From Dipetalonema caudispina (taxonomy: Eukaryota > Nematoda > Chromadorea > Rhabditida > Onchocercidae): a stretch of DNA of 64,000 nt. The stretch lies in the NCBI GenBank assembly GCA_013365325.1, contig JABVXV010000292.1:1-64000 (forward strand). The letters are read 5' to 3'. The position numbers and the translations under genes are program-made. The notes beneath the pieces are model-generated. The model made no database searches, was not told the origin of the DNA, and saw only the letters and a list, made by a program, of their open reading frames with translations. Every line of letters starts with the position of its first letter. Within the stretch, counting starts at the first letter, position 1. Below are positions 1 through 13,300 of the stretch, in pieces.

Positions 1-119
<119 letters not shown>

Positions 120-620
120 AAAGACATATAGCATAAAATATGATATATTGATTTTTTGTCTTGAAAAGATTTCGTTTTCTTCTGTTTTATTTTTTTGTGT
201 GAACTTGGTCTTTTAATTTCGAAAAATTTTTATTTAAAACTTTTCCTTTTCAAAATGATCTGAAAAAAATTTTCTTTTCGTTTCCAGAATTATTTTCAAT
301 AACGACCTTTTTCATGAGATGATTTGAAAAACGTATTTCTGGCATGATAGCTTTCCTCTTGCTTCTCTTATTTTGACAAATTATCTTTATTGCTTTGGGA
401 AGAATTCATTAAGAGAATTTCCCATTGTATTATTTTTTGCTTTGAAAGTATTTGAAAAGATAGCCGTTATCCGGCAAATATGCTCGCTAAAAAATATGGG
501 GAATATCCGTATTCAATGCGGAACGTTTTTCCGGCAGTAGAGAAATTAAAAAATAAATGTTACGAAAGTTATTGATATTTTAAAAAAAACAAAGGAAAAT
601 CTATATAAATTAGATAGCTG

Positions 621-780
621 TTTTAAAATTCCCAAATTTGTGAAAGGTCAAGTTAATGTCAATGTTAGCAACGAAATCCGTAACATATCTAAATCAAATA
701 TATGTTTTAAAACTCTCAAATTTTTTCAAAGTTAGGTCAATGTTCTATTAGTTGCGTAATCATAATAACCTTTCCGTTTT
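621..780. repeat. Diverged direct repeat, two copies
   Basis: Two similar ~42-base segments begin near 622 and 705. Both start TGTTTTAAAA, continue with a TCAAATTT-like core and end in GGTCA-rich sequence followed by AATGT. They look like old duplicates about 85 bases apart. Confidence 0.45.
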
Positions 781-1437
781 ATTTTCTATCTTAAAATTTT
801 TTTCCCTATTAATGCTACATGATGCTTTGAATTCATCGAATATATTGTAATTTTATAATATTCTTTTCGTTTTTTGTTTTTTTATTCAAAACTTGGAAAT
901 TTAACGAAGTTTCTGATGTGACAGAAAGAAGAAAAATTGCTGAAGAAGAAAAACAAAGTAAACTGATGATTGGGAGAAAATTAGAAAATGATTAAAAATT
1001 TGAGTTCATGAGGAGAGCAAAATTTAACAATTAATGTACTAATTTATGAAAAAAATATGCTCTTCAATCCTTAATTTTAGATTATTTTGATTGTTCAAGT
1101 TTTTTGATATCAGCATCCTTTTTTTGTTCTTCTAGTTAATATATGAATCAAGAAAATTGCATTTAACGTATTTCCTAGTCCTTGTAGTATCGTTCTCTTA
1201 GGTAGTTTCATTCATACTATTTAAATTACAAAAAAATTTTCATCACGAAAAATATTAGCATACATGCTGTCAAATTTGTCGACTTTTTCAAACATTCATT
1301 TAATTTTGAATGCTAAAAACCATCTTATGATGTTTCCATGATGCGATTACATTTCGTCACAATCTAGAAAGATTCAACGATACTGGATGGGACAAACTGG
1401 ATTTCGCGTCTTTTTTGGGGGTAAATAAATTTTAGAT

Positions 1438-1816
1438 GATTTTGTTTAAGAAATATCGAATTTTTTCTTTTGATTTAGCGATCTTATTTCAAAAAAGATC
1501 AAGTCTGTTTATTTAGTACTTCAAAATGGTTTTTTTTCATGCTTATTTGACACTTTGAAATAAGATTTTGTTTAAAAAACTCAATTCTTGCAGATTTGGC
1601 GATTTTATTTTAGAAAAAACTCAAGTTTTGCTGAATAAGTAAGACGAAATATATTCAATCTTTTTCTCATTCATCTAGCTCTTAAAAAAAGATTTTGCTC
1701 AAAAAAATTCATAGTGATTTTACAATTTTATTTCATTAAAAAATTTTAAATTCCATTTATTTAACACCTGTAAATAAATCAGAATATATTGAAACATTCT
1801 TTTTTTTCGTCTGATT
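1438..1816. repeat. Degenerate ~127-bp tandem repeat, three copies
   Basis: Copies start at about 1438, 1564 and 1691, each opening with GATTTTG followed by T/C-rich and A-rich blocks. Each contains a GATTTTATTT-like core about 45 bases in and ends near a CTTAAAAA or CTTTGAAATAA block. A partial fourth copy may begin near 1829. The copies are well diverged, so this is an old minisatellite-like duplication. Confidence 0.55.
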
Positions 1817-4060
1817 AAAACTTAAAAATGATTTGATGTGTTTATTTAACAACATTTAGAATTTCGCCGTAAAATCACAATCAGTAAACATTTCTATCAT
1901 TCTGCTTGAATTTTTGAGTGCGCAGTCAAACTATTTATTGATTGTTTTAACAGAAATTTTTTAGAGACTTTGAGCAATCCAAAATGAAATTCTACCTTTT
2001 ATTGATAATTACCTTTAGATAAATGTTTCAATCCATCAAATGTAATAATAGTGAAAATGCTCTCAATAATACAAGCGAAAAATAAGCTTGAAATATTTGC
2101 GGGAAAATGCGTACTTGAATGAAATTGCAGAAAATTATATTTTAGTCATCAATCTTATTAAATTTTATATGATGAATTCCTGTCAATTTATTCACTTTTT
2201 TTAATTTTTATGCGACAATTTATTTATTCGTTCGTATTAAATTAGCGAAGTATTTCTCTCTTTTTTATTTTTCAAATGCTGAAGTAGTGACTGCCAACAG
2301 ATTTTATAAGCTGTTTCAATAGTTTCCAGCCATGCAAATACATGTATTTAAACAATTTTCAAGCATATTTAGCTAACTTTAAAAAAAATTCTTTTTTCGG
2401 CAATTTGGTTTTTCAACTACCACCAAAATATATATATAAATTTATCTTTTTGTTGCTTTCTGTTTTCAGATATTTGCCAACCTTTTTAATTATAAGCTAT
2501 CTAACCTTTGGGATCAAAAAGAACTTAAGGAATTATTAATTTGAATGATTTTTAAAAAGTGAAAAAGTCACTGGCGAATTTTGCAAGATTGCAATCATAA
2601 TCTATTTTTAGGCTAAAGAACTTCGAAAATAGATGGACCTACTACTTTTTAATCTTCGTTATTGATTAATTTATATGCATTTCATCTTCTTTTCTTTTTT
2701 GAATCATTGAAACATACTTAACAATAATTTGATTAACCTTTTCTCTTTTTTTTGAATCACTGTTACATACATATCTTAGCAGTAATTTTAATGAACAAAA
2801 ATAAATTTTTCGCTCATTGACGAAGTCTATTGAAATGTGATGTTATACATTTCTGAAATATTCTTAGATATTTTCATTTATGCTACTCAACATATCATCA
2901 TCAAATATATCAATGCAATATTTTATATGCTTAAATGATTGCATCATTTTAACTATCTTGATTATCAGATGGTAACGTCAAAAATAAGCCTAAAGAACTT
3001 AGAAAATTAACATATATAACTTTCATGAAAATTTAAATTTGACGATGAAGCTGAAATATGTTGAAATCGAAGAAACTTATATTTAGCTTTCCTGTGCAAT
3101 ATATTTTCCTCATGGTTATAAAAATTTATATGTTTCGTTCCTCCATTGCTTAAAATATGATACTAGCGGCTGTTATGCTTGTAAATATGAAAATTTCAAA
3201 TAAATGATTTGTCAATAATTTTTGTCCAGTTTTTATTCAGGTTTGAAAACCAAAATACGTAGGAATACTTGGAAGTTATTTTTTGTAGTAACTCATAATG
3301 TTTGATAAGAGTTTTTTCTTCCTAATCATAATTTCAATTTATTATTAGAATAATTCCTTGCTATTCTATTATTACTTAATCTATCAAATATTATTAATTT
3401 AATAAAGGAAGAAAAGACTTTGGCTTTAACATTTCGACATATTTTTAGAGTTTTCAAATTTCAAATCGTTGAAAAAGAAGAACTTATTATCTTAGATATT
3501 GAGGAAGAAAAGCAATAGCTGTTGTTATTTTTGTTGAGAAAAACCTAAAACGATTATGATAAATAGATGAACTTAATAAACTATTTGCAAAAACTATAAG
3601 TTTCAAATTTCGATATAAATAATATATGCGTATTTGAACAGTATACTTATGGTATTCTTACATGAACAAATTTTATAACTTGAAAATATCCGTCAAGTAA
3701 TTAAAAATTCTGTTTAATTAATCGATTCATCATAACCATTTATTTATTTTTTTGTATTAGTTTTATTAAATTCATTTATATATCGTAATCGTACTACAGA
3801 TTTCTGTCAAGTTTTCGTCATCGATCTTTATTTAAGCAATGATTAGAAGAGATTAAGAGAGATAAAGAAAGAAAAGGTAAATAAATATTCTTAAACTTAT
3901 CCCCTGGTTGTAATAGTAATTACGGTTATCGATGCTAATCTTCGGTTTCTACAAGTTTATTTAAATTTGGTTATTATCAACTAGTTTCCAGTTATCAGAA
4001 GTTTACCTCTCTTTTCTCTCTAGTGGCAACATATCAAGCTTATTGTATATGTACCGTAAT

Positions 4061-4300
4061 ATCCACTTCATTCTAAGAGTTACACAGTTAATATCGAAAT
4101 ACCCACTTCAATCCGAGGATTACATTTTTTGATATAGTCAATACCGTAACATCCACTTCAACCCAAGGGTTACATTTTTTGATACAACTATGACCCTTCG
4201 GTTAATACTCTAACACTCATTTCAATAACAGTCACATTTTTTGACATATTAAAGTTGTAGCACATAATCATCTCGACCCGAGAGATATATTTTTTTAAAG
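4061..4300. repeat. Degenerate tandem repeat of about 40-60 bp, four to five copies
   Basis: The motif CCACTTCA, then a purine-rich block, then GTTACA or ATTACATTTTTTGA recurs near 4061, 4101, 4151 and 4213. A weaker copy lies near 4270. Unit length drifts, as in an ageing minisatellite. Confidence 0.6.
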
Positions 4301-4786
4301 AAAAAAACAAGCAAATAACTGAAAATGATGGAAAAATGTTGAGTAAAATAAACTTAATGGAAGACAGCGATATTGTTGATAATGATAACAGGATTAACTT
4401 AAACAAGTTTTATTTGATAAGGTTGCAAAAAATGACTGGTTGTACCATGTCTCAAGAAATGTACTATTTGCAAGTTATCAATAATAATTTAGCATTTTAA
4501 AACTAAAAAATCTAATTTTGTTGAGAAAAATAAAAAATATTTTTACTGTTGTTAAAATCATTGTTATTTATGAATTAAGTGAAAAGTTGTAAATGTTAAC
4601 TATTATTTCTCAGAATAAAATGATGTTCAACTTTTTGTTTTTTTGTTTTTTTTTTTTTTTCTTTTTTTTTGCTTCTATGGATGCATGTATATATGCCATA
4701 ATTCAGAAGAGGATGAAGGTCAATAGTTATAAAGCAATTCGAAGAAATGATTTAAGACGGTAAATTGTGCAATAAGCGGGTTTTTG

Positions 4787-7315
4787 ATGGTGATGAATGT
4801 TGATGGCCATCTTCAACACATCATGGCTCGAAACGAAGGAAATGAGAGTCAAATGCAGCTGATCTCTATGGAAGATAGTAATGCTTCCTGTAATGCTACA
4901 CCAACGAGGTATTTCATCAACTGTCATTTAAAAAAAAGATTTCAACTTTGTTTTTATTTGGAATTTGTCATGTACTATTCTGTTGATCTATTAGATTATC
5001 GCCTTCATCTCAAGCGTAGTTTGAAGTAATGAAAAAGTTGTGGTAGTGATATGACTTGTACATCTCATATAATTGAATCAGATTCGCTGCAATCAAATTG
5101 AATCCTAAAACCTACTTATTGGATTACTATTAATATTTCCTAATACTTTTCGAACTTACCATTCATCTGTTTTTTCTACTGCTGTAATGTACCGTACTTG
5201 GGGTCAGATATGAAATTGGTATCTCAAGCAAATGCAAACATGCATGTAATGGATTATTTTACCATACGGTATTATAATAAAAAAACGACAAGTCAATTCA
5301 CTGTTATCCTTATATTTCCGTAATAATTCGCATATTTCTAAAACGATTAGTGGTTGATACTTTCATGATAACGATTGTTACTGCTTAATTACAAACTGAT
5401 GATAATTGAAAATAAATAGAAAATAATAGATTATGCACTATTCCGACAAATAATTCATAAAATTAATTTTAAATATTTAAAAATTTGATAAAGTTAACAT
5501 AATCTTATTGTTGTTTGCAATATTTCTCCTTAATTTTTACTCATTTTTTACATGCAGATTTAATACTATACCACTCTATCATGCAGATCTGATTTAAAGA
5601 GAAAAAAATAAAAACAAAGTATTTATCAAAAAAAAAAAAGTAAGAAGAGATGAGGAAGACAAAAGTGACGAAGTTTATGCATGAAGAAGTGCTTGCAACT
5701 TCTATCATCTTTGATATTTATTAATAAAATTGTTTTGTACAAATTTTTCATTCTTTATAATTGTTACCTGCAGATAGATCGTTTGCATTGCGCGCATTCT
5801 AAATCAATTCAACTGTTAGTTTTTCTCTAAAAGTTTTTTCAATTTATTTAGTTAAGAAAACAAAGATAACCTGCAATAGAACTGCATGCTAGCACATATA
5901 CATTTGCATTTTCAGGGAAAAGGAAATTTACTTATGATTCATCTTATTAATGATATTAAATACAAACAAATTTGTTTCTTTTTCCGTTTCTCTTTTGAAT
6001 TTTGTGCATGCATTTAAGAGTTGCCATAATAATGAATTTTATTTATTAATTTGAGACAATGTTGTGAATTCAAAAACCGGAATTTTTATTTATGTTTAGA
6101 AAATGAACTGACTAATCAAATATGTGAAAATATAAGACACTTCTCGTTTTGGTAATTTTTTGATGTCCTTTTTTAAGCTATGGATAATCATTCTATTGTT
6201 GTTAATTTTGAACTCTTACCATAGGTGGTGGTTTATGATTAGTTAGTAATATCTACCAGTTTTTATTCAGATAATTTTTAATGGTAGCTTCTCAAGCAAT
6301 ACTCATCGTTAGCTAATCAAAAATATCATTAGCAGCTACCAGACAAAGTTATCACCGGTTGCCCATATAGAATACGATCGTTCGCTAGGATAATGGGTAA
6401 TTACTTGCAGAAAATATGCGTTTGCTGTTATGCTACAGTTGTAAAAAATGTGTCAATTTCAATGTCTATCTTTCTAAATAACGAAAACCAATTGAAGTAT
6501 AAATGAAATCTAAGTATAATTTCCTAAAGGTTCTATTCGCTCAACATTAAATATATATATATATATTTCTCAATAGCCATAATTTAGCTACCTAACTATA
6601 GTACTTAATTACCTGATTTCGACTATTCAATATGTAAAATCCTAATTTATCTATCAAAGTTTTAACTTTTGCAGCAAATTTATTTGCATTTACAATTTAT
6701 TAGTAAATTATCCTAATTTCGTCTTTTAAATACCAATTTTAAAATTATTTTAGTGCAGTTTTAACTATGATATATTTCACTTTTGCTTTTCGTTAAGTTA
6801 ATAATTTCAAAATGAAATGATGCAATTTTTAAAATCTGTCAAGCGATTCCTCATTTTATTAATGCATATAATCATCAATTTGTCATCGAAATGCTTGAAT
6901 ACCCGTTTTTATTTAGTTATGCATTTGTTGAAATTGCGGTTGAATTTGAATGTCCGGAGGCAATTAAAATTGAAAATTCGTTAAATATTTTTGCAGATTT
7001 TATTTCCTCCGCTAAAAATATCATTATAATTTTTCTGGATAAGCAATTATAACTGCTTCGATCGAAAACATTTATAATTCTAATTACTAAATTATTTTTT
7101 CTATAATTCTTTCAAAATTTCGCTAAATATTTATTGCTCACAATATATTACGCGACATAATATTTAATAATGACACTTAAAATATTGAATTACATATTGC
7201 AATATGCAATATGATTATTTATTTTATGTAACAATATTCAGTCAATAATTCCATTTGCAGGTAAGAAAAAATTATCATATTCATCCTTTTTACCTTAAAA
7301 TCTGCCGATAGGATC

Positions 7316-7350
<35 letters not shown>

Positions 7351-10300
7351 TTGGAATATTTTGTATAACCAGTCGTTATGGTTGGCTTCTAGTTAGTTTT
7401 CAGTTTGCTATGAAAGTAATTCAGTATTGGTATTCATTGATTCATCTTATCATAAATTATTTTCCATCTCCATCTATAAGATATATATTAATTAAACCTT
7501 TAATTTTAATGAATTTGACAAATATCTTGTAGTGAATCCTTTCAACTATCAATGGCTTTGCCTATGCAACATATCGAAACTAACGACAGCCATTTTACGC
7601 CTCGAATGACTTATAAAACTGCTGGCAGTAAAGTACTCTTACAGGTAATCAATACGTTTTATTTTTCTTTTATTATTATTTATGATGCAATGTTATTTAT
7701 TTCCGCATTACTTAATGCTGCAGTGTTAATGTAAGCTATTTTTGACGAAATGTTTATTTTGGTATTTTTTTGAAATTTCTTAGGAATAAAATACTTTGAA
7801 GAGGCATACAAATGATTTTGTACAAGTTTTGCTTGATAAAATTATTAAATTGTTTTTCTAACATTGATTTAAAGAGTTATTTTTGATGAGAAATTATAAA
7901 TAATCAGAAAATATATTTAATGAATATTTGAATTAACTGTGGATGAAAGTTTTTATCTCTACTTTAACACTTTTTTATTTATATTTTCTTTGTACATCTC
8001 AACTCATGATAAAGCGGAAGTAAAGAATACAAGAAGTGAGAAATTAACGAATAAATCAATAGTTTAATATGTTTTCACATTGTGCTTCTGTAAATCGCGT
8101 TTTGATAGATAAATTGCAAAAGTCGTCTTTCTAACGACCACTATCTCTTCGAAATAAAATTGAATTATAGATGTTGTTAATTATTTCTAAGTAGATAATA
8201 ATTTAATTAATGTAAGCTATTAAGGCGGTCCTTTATCTCTTCATGATTTTATGTGACACCTACAGTGATATTTACCAGTAGTATTTAATTGTTAATATTT
8301 AAATTGTAAAACACATACTTGGTAAATGGAGCAATGTTATCTCTCATTAATATAAACAGCAATTAATACATGTATCATTACGTAGAACATGACTGCTACA
8401 TAATTTACTATTTTCCAAATAACTATTTCAATTAAAATTATCTTAGTTTAACTAAAATAATTAAGGAAGATTCTAAGTATGGCATAGAAATAATCATTCA
8501 ATTTATCATTACAGCAAAGCCCACAAATGTAGTAAAATGCTAAGCTTTCCAAATATAAAGCTGTTGAATGATGTACTGGCAATAATGAAAGTCGCAGTTA
8601 ATTTCCATTAAATTTCAAATTTTTCGTATTAAATTTCAATTTATTTTTAATTTGCAATATTCAGTGCTGTGGTGCAGCTTGCTATAACATCATTTAATGA
8701 TGAATGAATACAACTGGAAAATTTAATCACTCAGTGTAAATAAGTTAAATATTAGATCTCTTCCATCTTCCAACCTATAATAAAAAACTTATCGTAGTTG
8801 GGATGATAAAAAAAGTAATGGCAAAAATAAATGAATGATAAGTTGTAGTAAATATTTGACATATGAAAAAAACAAAGCTTACATAAGTATAGGCAAACAA
8901 ACCGCGTATAGAAAATTGAGAAAGATGAATGTATATAATTTTTAGATTTTACCTCATATTTTAAGCAAAAGTTCCGGTTGAAAATATCCGTTTGACAGCA
9001 TCAGAAGACGTATTTACGAATTTCATGAAAGTTCATAATCCATTTTATCATTTTAAGCGATTTTTTCCATTTGCAAGAATGAAATAAATAAGGATTCTAA
9101 TCGTTTTTTTTTTTTTTTTCATTTGAAACAAAATGTCAAAATTATTCGATGAATAAATATCGAACTAATGATAGCAATTTTTTTCCCTTTTTTTAACCTT
9201 TGACATTTTTTTTTCACTAAATCCTTGATTTCATTCTTTTCTCCTATACTTTAGCCAATACAATGATATTCCAAGCTTCCATAGCTAAAAGTAAAGAGTA
9301 TAAATGAAATTTGAAAGTGAAAAAAAGAAAAAGCGAAAGGTTTACTTCAGTTTTTCAATTTTTTCAGTGGTGGCGAAGGAGGACAGCACTTGAACAATTC
9401 TTTGTTTTAATTACAATTCTTATGGCTTCAGCTATTATTACACTATTGGCATTCTTCTTACAGTTAAATGACGACATCGGTAATAAGTTTATTCAAATGT
9501 TTCCCTTCATTTCAGATATTGGAGATTTTTAATCATTTTAATTTGGCAAATTTTAATTATCACTTGGAAATTTATTGAAAATGTAATATTACCTATTGCG
9601 CAAATAAGATTCTTCGGGTAGAAAAATTAAGTATGATTAGAAAAACCATCCATATAATTAATCATCAAAGACTTGTTGTAACTTTAGAAAACCGAATTCT
9701 ATGATACTTATTGATTTTTAATGTCCATATGTCTCATTACTACTATTGATTATTAATAAAAAAGATGCTTTGCATAATATTTTTGTCACTTTTTTGCTTT
9801 TTATTTTTTGCAGATTTGAAGAAAAAAGGTATCAGTAATATTGATAACAATATGATAGTTTATGAGGATATCGAAAAACGGGTATGCTTGACAAAAGGTT
9901 GCATTCAAGCAGCAAACAACCTTGTAAGGATTCACTTTCCAGTAAAATTTTTTTAATTTAATTTATAAAATTAGCTAACAAATACCTTTATTTAAATAAA
10001 ATCCCGCCCTATTTGGTAACTTCAAAATTTTGTGTCAGATTTAGGTTTTTTAGTACTAAGATGAAATTTTTAATACATTGAAAGGATTTGAATTAAACAA
10101 CCATTGAATGGATATTAAATTTTATACTGCAATAATTATTTACACTTGTGATCCATAAGATATCATTAACTTTGTTGCAATTATTTTAATTTATCATCAG
10201 TTTTAATATTGCTATCAATTAAAGCAATGGATTTTAAGAATTTTATCACTTTGTTGCTGCCTTTAATTGGAATTTAAAAACTAGCAGTAATGCTGAGCAG

Positions 10301-13300
10301 TAATAATCAAATTTAATCATTCATTTCTTTACCGCATCTTGTTATTCACTGCACTAGGTACTGAAAGATAAAATGATGATACCATTCAAATCGTTCTGTT
10401 CCAAATGGAATGATTGAGTAAGTTTCATTAATGTTGATTAAGTGATTTGTTATCACCAGTATTACAACGTAAATATGGTGTTGCTAGGAAATATATTTAA
10501 GTTAATGGCAATGAATTTATCGGCTGATCCATGTGACAACTTTTTCGAATATGCATGTGGCCAATGGAATCGCGATCATATGATACCAGATGATATGTTT
10601 GCTTATGGTACGTTCGCATCTGTCAGGGAAAGTGTCCGGCAACAAATGAGAGGTAATATTGATTATTTAGTTAATATATCAAAAATTTTAGTTTTATTAT
10701 TTTTCGGAAGCTGTTTAGAATACAATAAATAGAACGTATCGTTGAAAAAGATTAAGTATTTTAATTATCCATATAAGCTTAAAAGAATCAACTTTTGAAT
10801 GAAATAATTGCTATTAAAATATAAGAGTCTCATTGCTAATTACTAATCTTAACTGCAAGAATAAATCATTCATTGCTAATTAAATATAATCTAACTTAAT
10901 TATCCTGAAATCATTTTTGTAGTATTGTTGGAATCAGATGTACCAGCAGAATCGCGATCGATTGAAATGACACGGATTGCTTATCAGACATGTATGAATA
11001 CTAGCAAGCTTGAATCAGTCAAATCATCGTATGTTTATTTCATTATTTTAAAATCGTTTAAAGCAAGTGAATTGTGATTCGAGCTCAAGCGTATATTTCA
11101 TGATTAGCTTTTCACATAATCAATATACATGTGACGTTAGTGCATAGCATCGGTGTGCAAAATTCTAGTAACTAATGAATATGTTTGACAAGTTTTGAAA
11201 GTTTTTCGGTGGAATCTTAATTTCTCTCGACTTTTATGGAATCAACAACACTTTCTTAACTGATATTTTTTCTTGCCTTACACTTTCTTGTCGATGATAA
11301 TGAGATTATGCATATTCATTTTCTGATGGCAGCCTTCAACCTATTTGATGTTATAACATGGTGATATTGATTGATTTGATTACTTTCATTTCTTATTTGA
11401 AAAATAAGTTAAGACATTATTATGGAAAAAGACTAATGAATTACATCATTTAATTTTTTTTATCAAATAAATATTACATTCAGGCAATTATTATCGTCAC
11501 TTCGTCAATTAGCTAAATGGCCATTATTGGATAATAATAATGATTGGGATGATAATTCGTTTGATCTTACTTATATCTTGGCTTCATCTCGTCGATATTT
11601 TGGAAACGAAATCTTTTTTCAAATTTATATTTACGCGGATGCCAAAAATACAACAAGAAATATTTTATATGTTTGTTCTTTCTTGCCATCATTTCTTTTC
11701 AAATTAATAAAATAACATAATTAATGTATATCGGGCTAATTTAATAGCTTCATTACTTACTGACCAATGTACTATCAATTTTAGGCCAATTATAATAAAA
11801 TAGTTAATGAATAAATAGCTAAAGGTCATTTTTACTAGTTACCTTTTATTTACATGAAAATGGTTGGGAATTGTAGGATACTTTGGAATTGGAAAAGAAT
11901 ATGATCAGAAACAATCATTGATCCATTAGGTTAAGAACGGAATAAATAACATTTTATTTCCTGTTTGAGATAGCGATATCCTGAATGACAGCATTAAGAA
12001 AATTTTCTGGGGACTGGTCAATTTTTAATAAAATCAAAACTGAAGTTTAAAATTTAAAACTACAATTTATCAATTTAAAAAAAAACTTTGCAATTAAGAT
12101 AAAATATAATGCTCTTTTGCAAAGAAAGCTTCCGAACATTGTTTATGGAGAAATTTGCGTTTGGAAAATATCGTAAAATTTGTAGAAGTAATTTAAATTC
12201 AATTATTAATTAAATCCCGAAGCGTAATCTATTAGAATTGTACTTGGAAATTGTATTACTTAACAGGGGTAGTATTCATTTCTGTAAGTATTTCTTTAAA
12301 ATATCATATAGAATAGAATTAAACAAGCAAAAGTTTGCATTCTTTATCAGATTTTACAGTTAGACCAAGGAGCACTTGGATTAGGTCGTGGCTCGCGGGA
12401 TTATTACCTCAATGCATCTATGTTTGCTAAACATTTGAATGCATATAAGAAGTATCAACTTGATGTAATCAAATTACTTTTGGATGACGCTAATGTTACC
12501 TATGATTTGTCACAACTAATCATTGATCTCAACAATATTATCAGTTTCGAAACGAAATTCGCCGAGGTGAAATGTCATTTACTTAAATGTATTTGATACA
12601 AATAGCATGAATATTTGTCAAATAAAAGAAACAAAGAAAAAAGCAAGAAAATTCATCGTTTTTATTTGATATTTAAAATGATAGTAAAAATGTCAGATAT
12701 GATAATTCAGAAGAATCCAAACATATCATAATAATAAGATTTATAATACTTTTAGTAAAATTGATAGCATCGGTCGAATAATTACATGGTAATGATTAAT
12801 GTATTCGTCACTAATAATTACTGTTAACATTTTTGTCAATTTGACACTTGTCAGTGATTGTCAAACAAATTGAATTCATAAAGTTGAAGTTAAAAAAGAA
12901 TGACAGATTTATTAAATATGAAAGGAAATAAATTAGCAGTTTAATGCTATACTGTTTTTGAAGATAATAAGAAAGCTAAGTTGATTAATATAATAAAAAT
13001 CTTATTCATGCAAACAATTTCTGATTAAACAAATAATTCATCTTTTAGATTATAGTACCAGAAGATGACCGACGTAACAGTACACGGTTATATAACGGCA
13101 AAACAATTTCAGATTTATATACATTACTTCCAAAGGTTTCTTCTCTTTTTTGTCCTAAAAATTATCAAAGATTTTCAACAATTTCAAAAATTGACTTAGA
13201 AATTAAACATGTCAATGATGAACAACTAGAAAAAAAAATTATTTTTATCAACATTTATAAATTTGTAAAAAAAAGCGTGAACTTTACTGGTAAGAAAATA

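Larger units (their letters stand above)
120..4786. other. Intergenic AT-rich DNA upstream of the M13 peptidase gene
   Basis: No exon chain could be built on either strand. The open frames here are short and low-complexity. The stretch holds the degenerate repeats at 621-780, 1438-1816 and 4061-4300. An acceptor-like CAG near 4706, about 80 bases before the M13 start codon, could be a spliced-leader site. Otherwise I see nothing. Confidence 0.6.
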
